24,545 nt of DNA from Phycisphaerales bacterium UBA4658 (GTDB taxonomy: Bacteria > Planctomycetota > Phycisphaerae > Phycisphaerales > UBA1924), in the NCBI GenBank assembly GCA_002405485.1, contig DHLW01000188.1:26327-50871 (forward strand), written 5' to 3'. The notes beneath the pieces were generated by a model. The model did no database searches, had not been told where the DNA came from, and worked only from the letters and a program-made list of their open reading frames with translations. Numbering within the stretch: the first letter of the stretch is position 1; the number at the start of each line of letters is the position of its first letter. Positions 14,526 to 22,783 of this stretch are shown here, piece after piece. The position numbers and the translations under genes were made by a program.

Positions 14526-17500
14526 TCAACCCGCAAGCCGATCGCGAAGCACGCGCAGCAGCGTCGTCGGCTCCATGTATCCCGGCGGCGGCCTGAAGTA
14601 GACCTCCGCCAGTTCCTCCCCGCTCCTGGGCTCCAGCAGCGTCACATGGAACTCCTGCACCGCCCCTCGCTGCGGGGCGTGCTGCGGCCCCCGCGCAGGC
14701 TCGCCAGCGGGCGAGCGCGACAATCGCTCGTACACCGCGGGCGCATCCCCCGGCCTGGCCCGCAGCAGCACGTCCGGACCCCTCACCGCGATCGATCGAA
14801 CCCCCAGCGACATCCCCGCCACACGCAGCGCCGCCAAGTCGATCAACCGGCGCGTCGCCTGCGGGAGCTCGTCCCCATACGCCTGTTTCAGTTCCGTCTC
14901 GATCCTGTCAAGCTCCGCGCCCGTCTGGGCCACCGCGATGCGCCTGTACGCGCCCATGCGCCGCGCGTCCGAGGAGATGTACCGCTTCGGGATCATCCCG
15001 CTGAGCCCGATCTCCACGCTCGTCTCGCTGGCCACCTGCGTCGGCTCATGACGCAGCTCCTTCACCGCCGAATCGAGCAACTGGCAGTACATCTCGTATC
15101 CGACCGCCGCGATGTGCCCGCTCTGCTCCGGCCCCAGGATGTTGCCCGCGCCGCGGATCTCCAGATCGCGCATCGCGATCTTGAACCCCGCCCCCAGCAT
15201 GCTGAACTCCTCGATCGCCTTCAGCCGCTTCACCGCCTTGTCGGTCACCGTCCGCTCCGGCGAGAGCAGCATGTAGCAATACGCACGGTGCTTGTATCGC
15301 CCCACGCGCCCGCGCAACTGGTGCAGTTCGGCGAGCCCGAAGCGGTCGGCGTCGTTGATGAACATCGTGTTCGCCGTGGGGATGTCGATCCCGCTCTCGA
15401 TGATCGTCGTGCTCACCAGGATGTCGGCCTGCCGCCGCATGAACGTGAGCATCACGTCTTCCAGCTCGCCGTCGGGCATCTGCCCGTGCCCGATGACGAT
15501 CTTCGCATCCGGCGCCAGCTTCTGGATGTCGTCGGCGACGCTCTGGATGTTGTGCACGCGGTTGTGCACGAAGAACACCTGCCCGTCCCGCGCAAGCTCC
15601 CGCTTGATCGCCTGCTCGATGCGCCTCGTGTTGTACGGAATCACCTCCGTCACCACCGCCCGCCGATCCATCGGCGCCTGCGCCAGCGACGAGATGTCGC
15701 GCAGCCCCAGCATCGACAGGTGCAGCGTCCGCGGGATCGGCGTCGCGCTCAAGGTCAGAACGTCCACCGTCAGCCGGAGCGACAGCAGCCGCTCCTTGTG
15801 CTCCACGCCGAATCGCTGCTCCTCGTCGATGATCACCAGCCCCAGGTCGGCAAACTGCACGTCCTTGCTGAGCAGGCGATGCGTCCCGATGATCACGTCC
15901 ACCTGCCCCTTGCGCACCGCCGCGAGGGTGTCGTTGATCTCCTTGCTCCCCTTGAACCGCGACACGCTCTCCACGCGGAACGGATAGTCGGCCAGGCGGC
16001 TGCGAAACGTCCGATCATGCTGCTCGGCGAGCACCGTCGTCGGCACCAGCACCGCCACCTGCTTCCCGAACTCCATCGCCTTGAACGCCGCCCGGATCGC
16101 CACCTCCGTCTTCCCGTACCCGACATCCCCGCACAGCAGGCGATCCATCGGGCGATCCGACTGCATGTCCTTCTTGATCTCCCCGATCGCGGCCACCTGG
16201 TCGTCCGTCGGCGGAAACGGAAACTCCTCCTCGAACTCTCTCTGCCACGCCGTGTCCCCCGGATACCGGACACCCGGCATGCTCTCCCGCGCGGCCCGGA
16301 TTCTCAGCAGCTCCCCCGCGAGGTCCTTCACGCTCTCGGCGACGCTCTGCTTCTGCTTCTTCCACCGCGTCCCCCCGAGCGCCGAGAGCGTCGGCTGCCC
16401 GCGGAACCCGCCCACGTACTTCTGCACATGGTCGATCTTCGTCGCCGGCACGTGCAGCTTCGAGCCGCCCGCGAACTCGAGCGTCAGATACTCCTCCATC
16501 CCCTCATCCGGATCGACGTCCCGCTCCGCTCGCGCTCTTGCCCTCTTCTTCGCCGACTTCTCGCCCGGCAGCACCACCGGCCCGTCACGCTTGATCTCCC
16601 GGGGCTTCTGCACCATCAGCCCGCGGAAGATCGCGATTCCATGATCGCGGTGCACGACATAGTCCCCGGGACCAAAGTCCAGGAAACTGTCCATCGCCCG
16701 CGCCGCCTTCAGCCGCGACTCCGCACCGCTCTCTCGACCGCGCCGCGCCGATCCGAAACGCCGCCGAGTCTCGAATCGGTGCAGCAGCTCGTGGTACGGC
16801 ACGATCACGAGCACGCCGCCCGCATCGCCCGGTTCGCCCCAGATGAACCCCCGATGCACGTACGCGACTCCCGCGTCCACCCTCGACTTCGCCCCGGGCG
16901 CGTGCTCGTCCATCAGCTCGCCGAAACGCGACAGCTCCGCCGCGTTGTCGCAGTACACGCACACTCGCGACGGCTCTTGATCGTCGGTCGCGATCCGGGC
17001 CAGCTCCCGGACGCCCTCGGCGGCGTCCCTCGGAAGCTCTGGCAGCGGCCTGATCGGCAGCTCGACCTCCACATCCCCGCTCGCACGCGCTCCTGAGAAC
17101 TGCGCGATCTCCATGTACCCGCCGCCCTCTCCCCCACCGCGATCGCCCCCGCGCGCACCTGCGGCAAACCGCTCCTGCAGCTCCTTCAGCACCGCCGGCG
17201 GGCCATAGATCCTCGGATCCGTCAGCCGCTCGTAGTACCCGCGGGCCTGCTCCACCACCTCCAGCGGTTCATGCAGCACCACCATCGCCGACCGCGGCAC
17301 ATACGCAAGAGCCGAGCACGACCCGCTCCCGCCGGTGGCATCGATCGCGCCCGCCTCCAGCGTCTCGACTCCGCCCTCGGTCCGACCGGGCCGTCGCACA
17401 CGGGCCCCCGCGCGACTCTCCCCCGAAGGCCGCGCGGGGGCCGGCATCACCCGCTCGATCGCCGCACACACCAGCTCAACTCGGTCCAGCGCGCGATCCG

Positions 17501-18191
17501 AACCCATCGTGTCAAGATCGATCTCGGTGATCTTGTCCACCTCGTCGCCGAAGAAGTCCAGACGAACCCCTGCCCCTGCGCCGAGCGATCCCCCGATCTC
17601 CTTCGCCGCACCCGGCGGCAGGAAGACGTCGATGATCCCGCCGCGCACCGCAAACTCTCCCGGCTCCTCGATCGTCTCGACACGGTCGTATCCGGCCCCG
17701 GCGAGCCACGCGGCCAGATCGGCCGGGCTGACCTGATCGCCCACGCTCACCGTCCGCGCCAGCAGATCGATGGTCTCCGGGCCCGGCACCGGCTGCATGA
17801 GCGCCTGCACCGGACAGATGAGCACGTCGATCGCCCCGGGCGCCGAGCCCTCTGGCCCGCCGCGATCCATCGCACCGAGCGTGCGCACGACCCCAAGCCG
17901 CTCCACGAACAGCTCCATGCTCACGCCCGTCTCGCCGGGCAGCACCTCCATGGCCGGCAATCGCACCGCACGCACACCCGCGGCGTTCAGCTCGTCCAGA
18001 GCCTCGTCGGCCTCATCCAAGTGCCCGACAACCAGCACGACCATCCGCACGCGCACACGCCCGAGCGCCGCCGCCACAAGCGAACCCGATGACCCCTGCG
18101 AGCCGCGCAGCAGCACGCGCTTCCCACGCGCCGCGTCCTCCGCCGACGCTCGAACACGCTCATCTCGTGCAAAGTGCTCGATCAGGTTCAT
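14526..18191 (-). CDS. mfd: Transcription-repair coupling factor Mfd
   Basis: A DNA translocase that removes stalled RNA polymerase from lesions and recruits UvrA; 1221 residues from the ATG at 18191, slightly longer than usual. The N-terminal UvrB-like part (RVLLRGSQGSSGS, LPAMEVLPGE) is followed by the polymerase-interacting domain (DYVVHRDHGIAIF ... EYLTLEFAGGSKLHVPATKI). Next come the RecG-like motor domains with Walker A GDVGYGKTE (K694), motif II DEEQRFG (D789), SATPIPRTL, the second helicase half (STTIIESGIDIPTANT, LHQLRGRVGR) and the C-terminal TRCF domain. Low-complexity inserts rich in Arg, Gly, Ala interrupt the N-terminal part and the polymerase-interacting domain (KSAKKRARARAERDVD). 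An upstream in-frame ATG at 18299 has a GGAGG before it and would add 36 residues that look non-conserved; I keep 18191, which gives MNLIEHF, but the choice is open. Confidence 0.95.
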   Translation of the reverse strand: MNLIEHFARDERVRASAEDAARGKRVLLRGSQGSSGSLVAAALGRVRVRMVVLVVGHLDEADEALDELNAAGVRAVRLPAMEVLPGETGVSMELFVERLGVVRTLGAMDRGGPEGSAPGAIDVLICPVQALMQPVPGPETIDLLARTVSVGDQVSPADLAAWLAGAGYDRVETIEEPGEFAVRGGIIDVFLPPGAAKEIGGSLGAGAGVRLDFFGDEVDKITEIDLDTMGSDRALDRVELVCAAIERVMPAPARPSGESRAGARVRRPGRTEGGVETLEAGAIDATGGSGSCSALAYVPRSAMVVLHEPLEVVEQARGYYERLTDPRIYGPPAVLKELQERFAAGARGGDRGGGEGGGYMEIAQFSGARASGDVEVELPIRPLPELPRDAAEGVRELARIATDDQEPSRVCVYCDNAAELSRFGELMDEHAPGAKSRVDAGVAYVHRGFIWGEPGDAGGVLVIVPYHELLHRFETRRRFGSARRGRESGAESRLKAARAMDSFLDFGPGDYVVHRDHGIAIFRGLMVQKPREIKRDGPVVLPGEKSAKKRARARAERDVDPDEGMEEYLTLEFAGGSKLHVPATKIDHVQKYVGGFRGQPTLSALGGTRWKKQKQSVAESVKDLAGELLRIRAARESMPGVRYPGDTAWQREFEEEFPFPPTDDQVAAIGEIKKDMQSDRPMDRLLCGDVGYGKTEVAIRAAFKAMEFGKQVAVLVPTTVLAEQHDRTFRSRLADYPFRVESVSRFKGSKEINDTLAAVRKGQVDVIIGTHRLLSKDVQFADLGLVIIDEEQRFGVEHKERLLSLRLTVDVLTLSATPIPRTLHLSMLGLRDISSLAQAPMDRRAVVTEVIPYNTRRIEQAIKRELARDGQVFFVHNRVHNIQSVADDIQKLAPDAKIVIGHGQMPDGELEDVMLTFMRRQADILVSTTIIESGIDIPTANTMFINDADRFGLAELHQLRGRVGRYKHRAYCYMLLSPERTVTDKAVKRLKAIEEFSMLGAGFKIAMRDLEIRGAGNILGPEQSGHIAAVGYEMYCQLLDSAVKELRHEPTQVASETSVEIGLSGMIPKRYISSDARRMGAYRRIAVAQTGAELDRIETELKQAYGDELPQATRRLIDLAALRVAGMSLGVRSIAVRGPDVLLRARPGDAPAVYERLSRSPAGEPARGPQHAPQRGAVQEFHVTLLEPRSGEELAEVYFRPPPGYMEPTTLLRVLRDRLAG

Positions 18192-18286
18192 GCTTGACAA
18201 CCAACGCGCAGGCGCGCCCCCGGCGGCCAGATCCACCGGGGGTCGACGACGCTCACAACTCCCGCCACTGTAGCGGGCCCCGTCGG

Positions 18287-18292
18287 TACCAT
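18287..18292 (+). promoter_or_regulatory. Candidate -10 element for the leaderless aspartic protease mRNA
   Basis: TACCAT ends 5 nt before the ATG at 18298. No Shine-Dalgarno sequence precedes this start. The element lies in the roughly 100-nt divergent region shared with mfd. Confidence 0.4.
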
Positions 18293-18297
18293 CGCCC

Positions 18298-19527
18298 ATG
18301 CATCCTCCCCGCCTCGGCCGCCCCTCCGCCCTCCCAATCCTCGCCGCGGGCTTCGCCATCGCCATGGGCCTGCTGGGTGGGTGCGCGTCCGGGTCGCCAT
18401 CATCCTCCGGGCTCGATCGCGTTGCCGACCGCGTCCTGCTCCCGCCGGGCGACAAAGAGCACGCACTGCCCACGCGACGCTGCGGGAACTACTTCCTCAT
18501 CACCACCCGCATCAACGATCGTGGCCCGTTCACCCTGCTCCTGGACACCGGCGCGGCGGCCACCGTCCTCTCCCAGCAGGCCGGCGGCCGACTCACCGAC
18601 TTCTCACGCCCCAGCGACGGCTACGCCATCGGCTCGCAAGGCCGACGCCAGCCCATCGATCGCGTCATCCGCATCGAGTCCCTGACCGCCGGTGACGTGA
18701 CGTTCATGGGCTTCGAGGCCATCGTGCTCGACCTTTCGTCCATCCAGGCGGTCCTCGGCACGCGCGTCGACGGCATCCTCGGCTTCGACGCCTTCCGCGA
18801 GGTCCTGCTCACCATCGACTATCCCGGCGCCGCCGTTCGCGTCGCCGGCGGATCCCTCCCGCCGGCCGATGATCAGTTCATCCTCCCGCTCATCCGATCC
18901 GACCGACCCGAGGTCCGCGCACGCATCGGCTCGGGCCCCTCGGCACGCACCAAGCGTCTGCTCCTGGACACCGGCAAGGCCGGCGGCTTCACCTTCGCTG
19001 ACTTTGACGACCAGAACTTCAGCAGCCCGCCATCCACCGTCGCCATGGGCGTCGCCATCGGCGGACCATTCGAACTCAAGGCCGCCCGTCTCGCCGACGA
19101 CCTCTCCCTCGGCGGAATCACCTTCCCAAAGCCCGTCGTCGAACGCTCCGAGTCCTCCGACCTCGTCGGCGCCGACGCCCTCAAGTCCCTGGTCATCACC
19201 TTCGACGCGCGATCCAAACGCGTCCGCTTCACACCCTCCGCATCCGGACCGGTCATCACCTCCGCCCCTGTCCGCGGCATCGGCGTCGGCTTCGCCTATG
19301 GCGAGGGCATGTGGACCGTCGACCGCATCTTTCCGGACGTTCCCACCGACGCCGGAGGTCTCACCCCGGGCGACATCGTCATCCGCCTCGGCGGACGCCG
19401 CCTCCGCGAACTCTCCTGCACCCGGCCCACCGAACTCTTCGAGACCGGCGAGGCCATCGACGTCTCCGTCATCCGAGACCGCAGGCGCGTCGACCTCCGC
19501 GTGCCGGTCATGACTCTCGTGCCCTGA
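18298..19527 (+). CDS. Lipoprotein with two retropepsin-like aspartic protease motifs and a PDZ domain
   Basis: A predicted envelope protease of 409 residues. The N-terminus is a lipoprotein signal (AAGFAIAMGLLGGC, lipobox LGGC, C29). The first aspartic-protease half carries FTLLLDTGAAATVLS (D83) and the flap-side GILGFDAFR. The second half repeats the pattern with RLLLDTGKAGGFTF (D224) and LVGADALKSLVITFD. Each DTG is preceded by hydrophobic residues as in retropepsin-like enzymes, so the two halves could pair within one chain like pepsin instead of dimerising. Residues about 310-405 form a PDZ domain (VDRIFPDVPTDAGGLTPGD, RLGGRRL). Bacterial relatives with this build exist, but their substrates are mostly unknown. 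The gene diverges from mfd; the ATG is preceded by TACCAT rather than a ribosome site. Confidence 0.82.
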   Translation: MHPPRLGRPSALPILAAGFAIAMGLLGGCASGSPSSSGLDRVADRVLLPPGDKEHALPTRRCGNYFLITTRINDRGPFTLLLDTGAAATVLSQQAGGRLTDFSRPSDGYAIGSQGRRQPIDRVIRIESLTAGDVTFMGFEAIVLDLSSIQAVLGTRVDGILGFDAFREVLLTIDYPGAAVRVAGGSLPPADDQFILPLIRSDRPEVRARIGSGPSARTKRLLLDTGKAGGFTFADFDDQNFSSPPSTVAMGVAIGGPFELKAARLADDLSLGGITFPKPVVERSESSDLVGADALKSLVITFDARSKRVRFTPSASGPVITSAPVRGIGVGFAYGEGMWTVDRIFPDVPTDAGGLTPGDIVIRLGGRRLRELSCTRPTELFETGEAIDVSVIRDRRRVDLRVPVMTLVP

Positions 19528-19728
19528 TCACGCCCGGCGCCCACAGGCCCCATAACGCCCGCTCGCCACCGCAAAAAGTCCGCGCATCCCGTCTATGCCG
19601 AGCCCATTCTGACCGCTTCCCGCCGGGCCATTGGCCTCTGATCAATCCAGTTGCTCCGAGCGTCGATCTCCCTCCGCCGACGGCGTCGCGCGAAGCTCGC
19701 GCACGCGTTCGGCTCCTCGGAGGCCCGG
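19528..19728. other. Intergenic region upstream of motA
   Basis: 201 nt with no gene that I can support. It holds two short inverted repeats: GGCCA-T-TGGCC (19626-19636) and GCGCGA-AGC-TCGCGC (19688-19702), the latter 16 nt before the motA ribosome site, where it could influence translation. No convincing -35/-10 pair was found. Confidence 0.45.
19719..19723 (+). promoter_or_regulatory. Ribosome-binding site GGAGG that fixes the motA start at 19729
   Basis: GGAGG is followed by 5 nt and the ATG at 19729. The frame remains open to 19651, but the extension is Arg-rich and would bury the site inside the gene. Confidence 0.8.
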
Positions 19729-20508
19729 ATGGACAAGGCCAGCGTCATCGGTTCAGTCGTCATGACCGTCTGCTGCGCCGTCGTCTTCTGGATGGCCACG
19801 CACGGGCAACTGCAAGCCCTTTGGTCTGAGAAGGGCGCCATCATGGTCGTCGGCGGCACCCTCGCCGCCATCTTCATGGCCATGCCCATGAAGAAGATCG
19901 CCAAGGTCCCCGGATACTGCCGACGCTACTTCTTCTACAACGGCAAGGAGCCCGCCGAGATCGCCGAGATCATGTACGCCCTCGCCGAGAAGGCCCGCCG
20001 CGACGGCATCCTCGCACTCGAGACCGAGCTGCAGAAGATCAACGACGAGTTCCTCGCTCAGGGCCTCAAGATGGCCGTCGACGGATCCGACCCGGACACC
20101 ATCGAGGCCACACTCCGCATGCAGGTCATGGCCATGCAGGACCGCCACAAGGCCGGCAAGAAGTTCTTCGACATCATCAAGGTCTACGGCCCTGGCATCG
20201 CCCTCACCGCCACGCTCATCGGCCAGATCGGCATGTTCCAGGCACTCGGCGGCTCCATCGAGCTCATGGGCAAGATGCTCGCCGTCGCCGTCGTCGCCAC
20301 CATGTACGGCACCGTCATGGCCAACTGCATCGCCGGACCGATCGGCGACAAGCTCGCCATGCGCTCCGGGGAGGAGATCCTCAGCCGCGAGATGATGATC
20401 CAGGGCATCCTCTCCATCCAGGCCGGAGACAACCCACGCGCCACCCTCGACAAGATGGCCGCCTTCGCCGCACCCAAGGAACGCTCCAAGATCAAGGTCG
20501 CCGCCTGA
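19729..20508 (+). CDS. motA: Flagellar motor stator protein MotA
   Basis: The proton- (or sodium-) channel stator subunit of the flagellar motor; 259 residues, normal length. The four-helix layout is visible: helix 1 (ASVIGSVVMTVCCAVVFWMA), helix 2 (GAIMVVGGTLAAIFMAMP), a cytoplasmic loop containing the R90 and E98 region that contacts FliG (KARRDGILALETE), then helices 3 and 4. The two conserved prolines of the pore are P155 in VYGPGIALTATLIG and P204 in ANCIAGPIGDKL. The LAVAVVATMYGTVMAN block is characteristic of the family. It is followed after 57 nt by motB on the same strand, presumably as one operon. No other flagellar gene is in the window, and a role as an ExbB-like energiser is less likely given the MotB partner and intact R/E loop. 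Confidence 0.9.
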   Translation: MDKASVIGSVVMTVCCAVVFWMATHGQLQALWSEKGAIMVVGGTLAAIFMAMPMKKIAKVPGYCRRYFFYNGKEPAEIAEIMYALAEKARRDGILALETELQKINDEFLAQGLKMAVDGSDPDTIEATLRMQVMAMQDRHKAGKKFFDIIKVYGPGIALTATLIGQIGMFQALGGSIELMGKMLAVAVVATMYGTVMANCIAGPIGDKLAMRSGEEILSREMMIQGILSIQAGDNPRATLDKMAAFAAPKERSKIKVAA

Positions 20509-20565
20509 TCTCCCTCATGACCACAGCCACGGGCCCACCACCCGTGCACGCCAGAGAGTCGCCCA

Positions 20566-21435
20566 ATGGCCGAAGAACACAAAGATGATCACGGCGGTGG
20601 CGGTGGCGGCGGCGGCGGTCACGGCGATGGCCACGCCCACAAAAAGCACAAGCACCACGGGGGCCACGGCGGACACGAAGAGCACGAGGAAGGCGTCCCG
20701 GAGTGGGTCGTCTCCTTCGCCGACAACGTGCTCCTGCAGATGGGCTTCTTCGTCATCCTCCTCGCCATGAACATGGGCGTCAAGGCCAAGGGCCCCACCG
20801 ACGAGGGCGACAAAACCAGCGCCAAAGCCCAGGACGCAGCCCTCATCGACTTCGCCATCGCCGTTCGCGAGGCCTTCAACTCCCCAGTCGATCTCTCCTC
20901 GACCAAACCCGAAGACCTGCCGCTCATCAAGCGCATCTTCGAGAAACGGGCCGAGATGGAGGGGCAGGGTCAGAGCCCCGAAAAAGGTGTCACCGGCGAC
21001 GACAAGAGCGCCCAGAGCATCCGCGCAACCGACATGCGCACGCCCGCCGCCTATGTCGACTTCGACGATCGCTCGTCCGAACTCTCCACCAGTTCCAGGG
21101 ATGCCATCGCCGACGTTGCCAAGAAGTTCGTGGGCACGCGATGGATCATCGAAGTCCGAGGGCACGCCAGCCGGCTGGAAGCCACTCGCGACATCGCCGA
21201 GTCCCGCATGCTCTCGTTTGAGCGGGCATTTGCCGTCGCTCAAGCGCTCGCCGAGAAGGGCGTCGAATGGCGGCAGATCCGCGTTGTCTCGATGGGCGAC
21301 TCCGATCTGCCCACCCCGAGAGCCAGGACCGCACAGGAACACGCCGGCAATCAACGCGTGGAGGTCTTCCAGCTCCCGGAAACCCTCCCGCCTGATCCGT
21401 TCAAGTCCTCCGGCGCGGACTCGGGCACTCCCTAA
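20566..21435 (+). CDS. motB: MotB/OmpA-type stator protein with His/Gly-rich cytoplasmic tail
   Basis: The peptidoglycan-anchored stator subunit, 289 residues. The single membrane helix follows WVVSFADNVLLQMGFFVILL, with the ion-carrying Asp at position 53 (SFAD). A periplasmic linker leads to a C-terminal OmpA-like peptidoglycan-binding domain (about 160-275): YVDFDDRSSELS, VRGHASR, MLSFERAFAVAQAL, VVSMGDSDLP, and NQRVEVF. The OmpA consensus GHTD is replaced by GHAS. The N-terminal cytoplasmic part is unusual: residues 9-41 are a run of Gly followed by repeated His with a few Lys and Asp, then a Glu/His patch before VPEW, where most MotB proteins have a short basic tail. It lies 57 nt downstream of motA. 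The ribosome site is weak (GAGAG). Confidence 0.87.
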   Translation: MAEEHKDDHGGGGGGGGGHGDGHAHKKHKHHGGHGGHEEHEEGVPEWVVSFADNVLLQMGFFVILLAMNMGVKAKGPTDEGDKTSAKAQDAALIDFAIAVREAFNSPVDLSSTKPEDLPLIKRIFEKRAEMEGQGQSPEKGVTGDDKSAQSIRATDMRTPAAYVDFDDRSSELSTSSRDAIADVAKKFVGTRWIIEVRGHASRLEATRDIAESRMLSFERAFAVAQALAEKGVEWRQIRVVSMGDSDLPTPRARTAQEHAGNQRVEVFQLPETLPPDPFKSSGADSGTP

Positions 21436-21609
21436 CAAAGACCTTTAGGTGAGTTTTCCACGGATTTCGCTGCGGCGAACTTGCACGCCCTTGCAAAATC
21501 CTGCAAACTACTCCCTTGGATACGGCATCGGTTCTCGGTGTCGTCCGGGTTGGGTGCCTCCAGATCGTTCTGATTCTGGAAGATCCGTCGTTGGCATGGG
21601 AGGCGTTGC
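21436..21609. promoter_or_regulatory. Leader region of the first prepilin-like gene with three helically phased TGCA repeats
   Basis: Three hexamers, TTGCAC (21481), TTGCAA (21491) and CTGCAA (21501), start exactly 10 nt apart, so they face the same side of the helix and could bind a regulator or mark a promoter. Further upstream ACCTTTAGGT (a short imperfect hairpin) and TTTT follow the motB stop. A GGGAGG ribosome site at 21598-21603 lies 6 nt before the ATG at 21610. Confidence 0.4.
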
Positions 21610-22665
21610 ATGGCTCGCATCGCTCTGGCTCGTCGCGCGTTCACCCTCATCGAGCTCCTGCTCGTTGTGGCGATCATCGCGCTGCTGATCTCCATCCTGC
21701 TCCCCTCCCTGGGCAAGGCCCGCAAGGCCGCCCGCGTCTCCATCTGCATGAGCAACCAACGCCAGGTCGCCGCCGGCAACCACAACTATGCCAGTGAGTG
21801 GAAGGGCCGGCTCTGCGCGTACACCTGGGGCCCCACCACCAACGTCAGCAACTGGGGCGATCTCAACGCCCACACCGGCGACTTCATCCAGGCCCACGCC
21901 AACCAGGCCGTCGACATCGTGCGCCGGCGCACCGGCAACTCCACGTACTACGGCGTCATCAACAACCGCATGGTCGATCGGAACTTCGGCCACCTCCCGT
22001 TGCTCGACGGCGGCTACCTCACCGAGAAACTCCCTGACCCCGTCGCCGCCTGCCCGGAAGATCGCCAGACCCTGGTCTACCAGCGAAACGTTGAGAACTA
22101 TCAGCGAGCCATCGCCCAGGTCGGGGACATCGACCCCCCCTCCGAGGTGAACTACAAGAAGATCTACCCATTCTGGATGACCTACCAGTACGTCCCCAAC
22201 GCCTGGTCTCCGGAGATCGGCCCCTACGTCATCCGCCAGGCCAGCGGAGCACCCGGATACCACATGCTCTATGAGGTCTTCCCCGGCCTGACGCCCTTCA
22301 CGTCCAGATTCATCGATGACGTCGCGTTTCCGTCTCAGAAGGTCTGGATGTTCGACCTGTTCGATCGGCACTACGCCAAGCGGACCATCTGGCACGCGTA
22401 CAACTCGGCCTGGCAGCCCCTCATCATGTTCGACGGCTCGGTGGGCCTGCGTCGCACCGGTGCGGCGAACCGCGGCTGGCGCCCGCCCAACACCCAGGCC
22501 GCCGCCCCCACCGCCCCCGTCACCAGCTACACCTACTACCCCGTCCCCGGCCAGGAACCCAGAACCCTCAGCGGTGCGGCGCAGGACCCCATGATCGGCA
22601 TGTTCCGCTGGACCCGCGGGGGAATCCGCGGAATCGACTTCGGCGGCGGCGAAGTCCGACGCTAA
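21610..22665 (+). CDS. Type IV prepilin-like protein, first of a tandem pair
   Basis: A protein of 351 residues with a class III signal: a short basic leader ([10 protein letters not shown]) followed by [20 protein letters not shown], with cleavage expected before F11 and the conserved Glu at mature position 5. The helix ends in [12 protein letters not shown], the usual planctomycete form. The remaining 310 residues are an extracellular head of unknown function, far larger than a classic pilin; they contain [19 protein letters not shown] and [15 protein letters not shown] blocks that recur in the next gene. Such proteins belong to the prepilin-type cleavage/methylation group that is expanded in Planctomycetota. 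The strong GGGAGG site supports the start at 21610. It could be a type IV pilin or a type II secretion pseudopilin; no assembly genes are nearby. Confidence 0.85.
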   Translation: MARIALARRAFTLIELLLVVAIIALLISILLPSLGKARKAARVSICMSNQRQVAAGNHNYASEWKGRLCAYTWGPTTNVSNWGDLNAHTGDFIQAHANQAVDIVRRRTGNSTYYGVINNRMVDRNFGHLPLLDGGYLTEKLPDPVAACPEDRQTLVYQRNVENYQRAIAQVGDIDPPSEVNYKKIYPFWMTYQYVPNAWSPEIGPYVIRQASGAPGYHMLYEVFPGLTPFTSRFIDDVAFPSQKVWMFDLFDRHYAKRTIWHAYNSAWQPLIMFDGSVGLRRTGAANRGWRPPNTQAAAPTAPVTSYTYYPVPGQEPRTLSGAAQDPMIGMFRWTRGGIRGIDFGGGEVRR

Positions 22666-22783
22666 CACGTCCCAGACGGCATTTCTTGCGGATTATTGTC
22701 TTTTGGCCAAGTTGTGCAGCCGATGGCCGGAGTGTGTGCGATACTTGGACATTCTGGGGGGCGCAAGGAGGTTGGAGTCAGCC
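22666..22783. other. Spacer between the tandem prepilin-like genes
   Basis: 118 nt, clearly more A+T-rich in its first half (TTCTTGCGGATTATTGTC). GGAG at 22774-22777 is 6 nt before the ATG at 22784; a second AAGGAGG at 22765-22771 is 12 nt away. No terminator hairpin is visible after the first gene, so both may share a transcript. Confidence 0.4.

Noticed and set aside
14646..17096. Very long open frame (816 codons) on the plus strand
   Set aside because: It is antisense to mfd, whose motifs are complete. The translation is dominated by Arg, His, Pro and Leu, as expected for the opposite strand of G+C-rich coding DNA, and shows no family motif.
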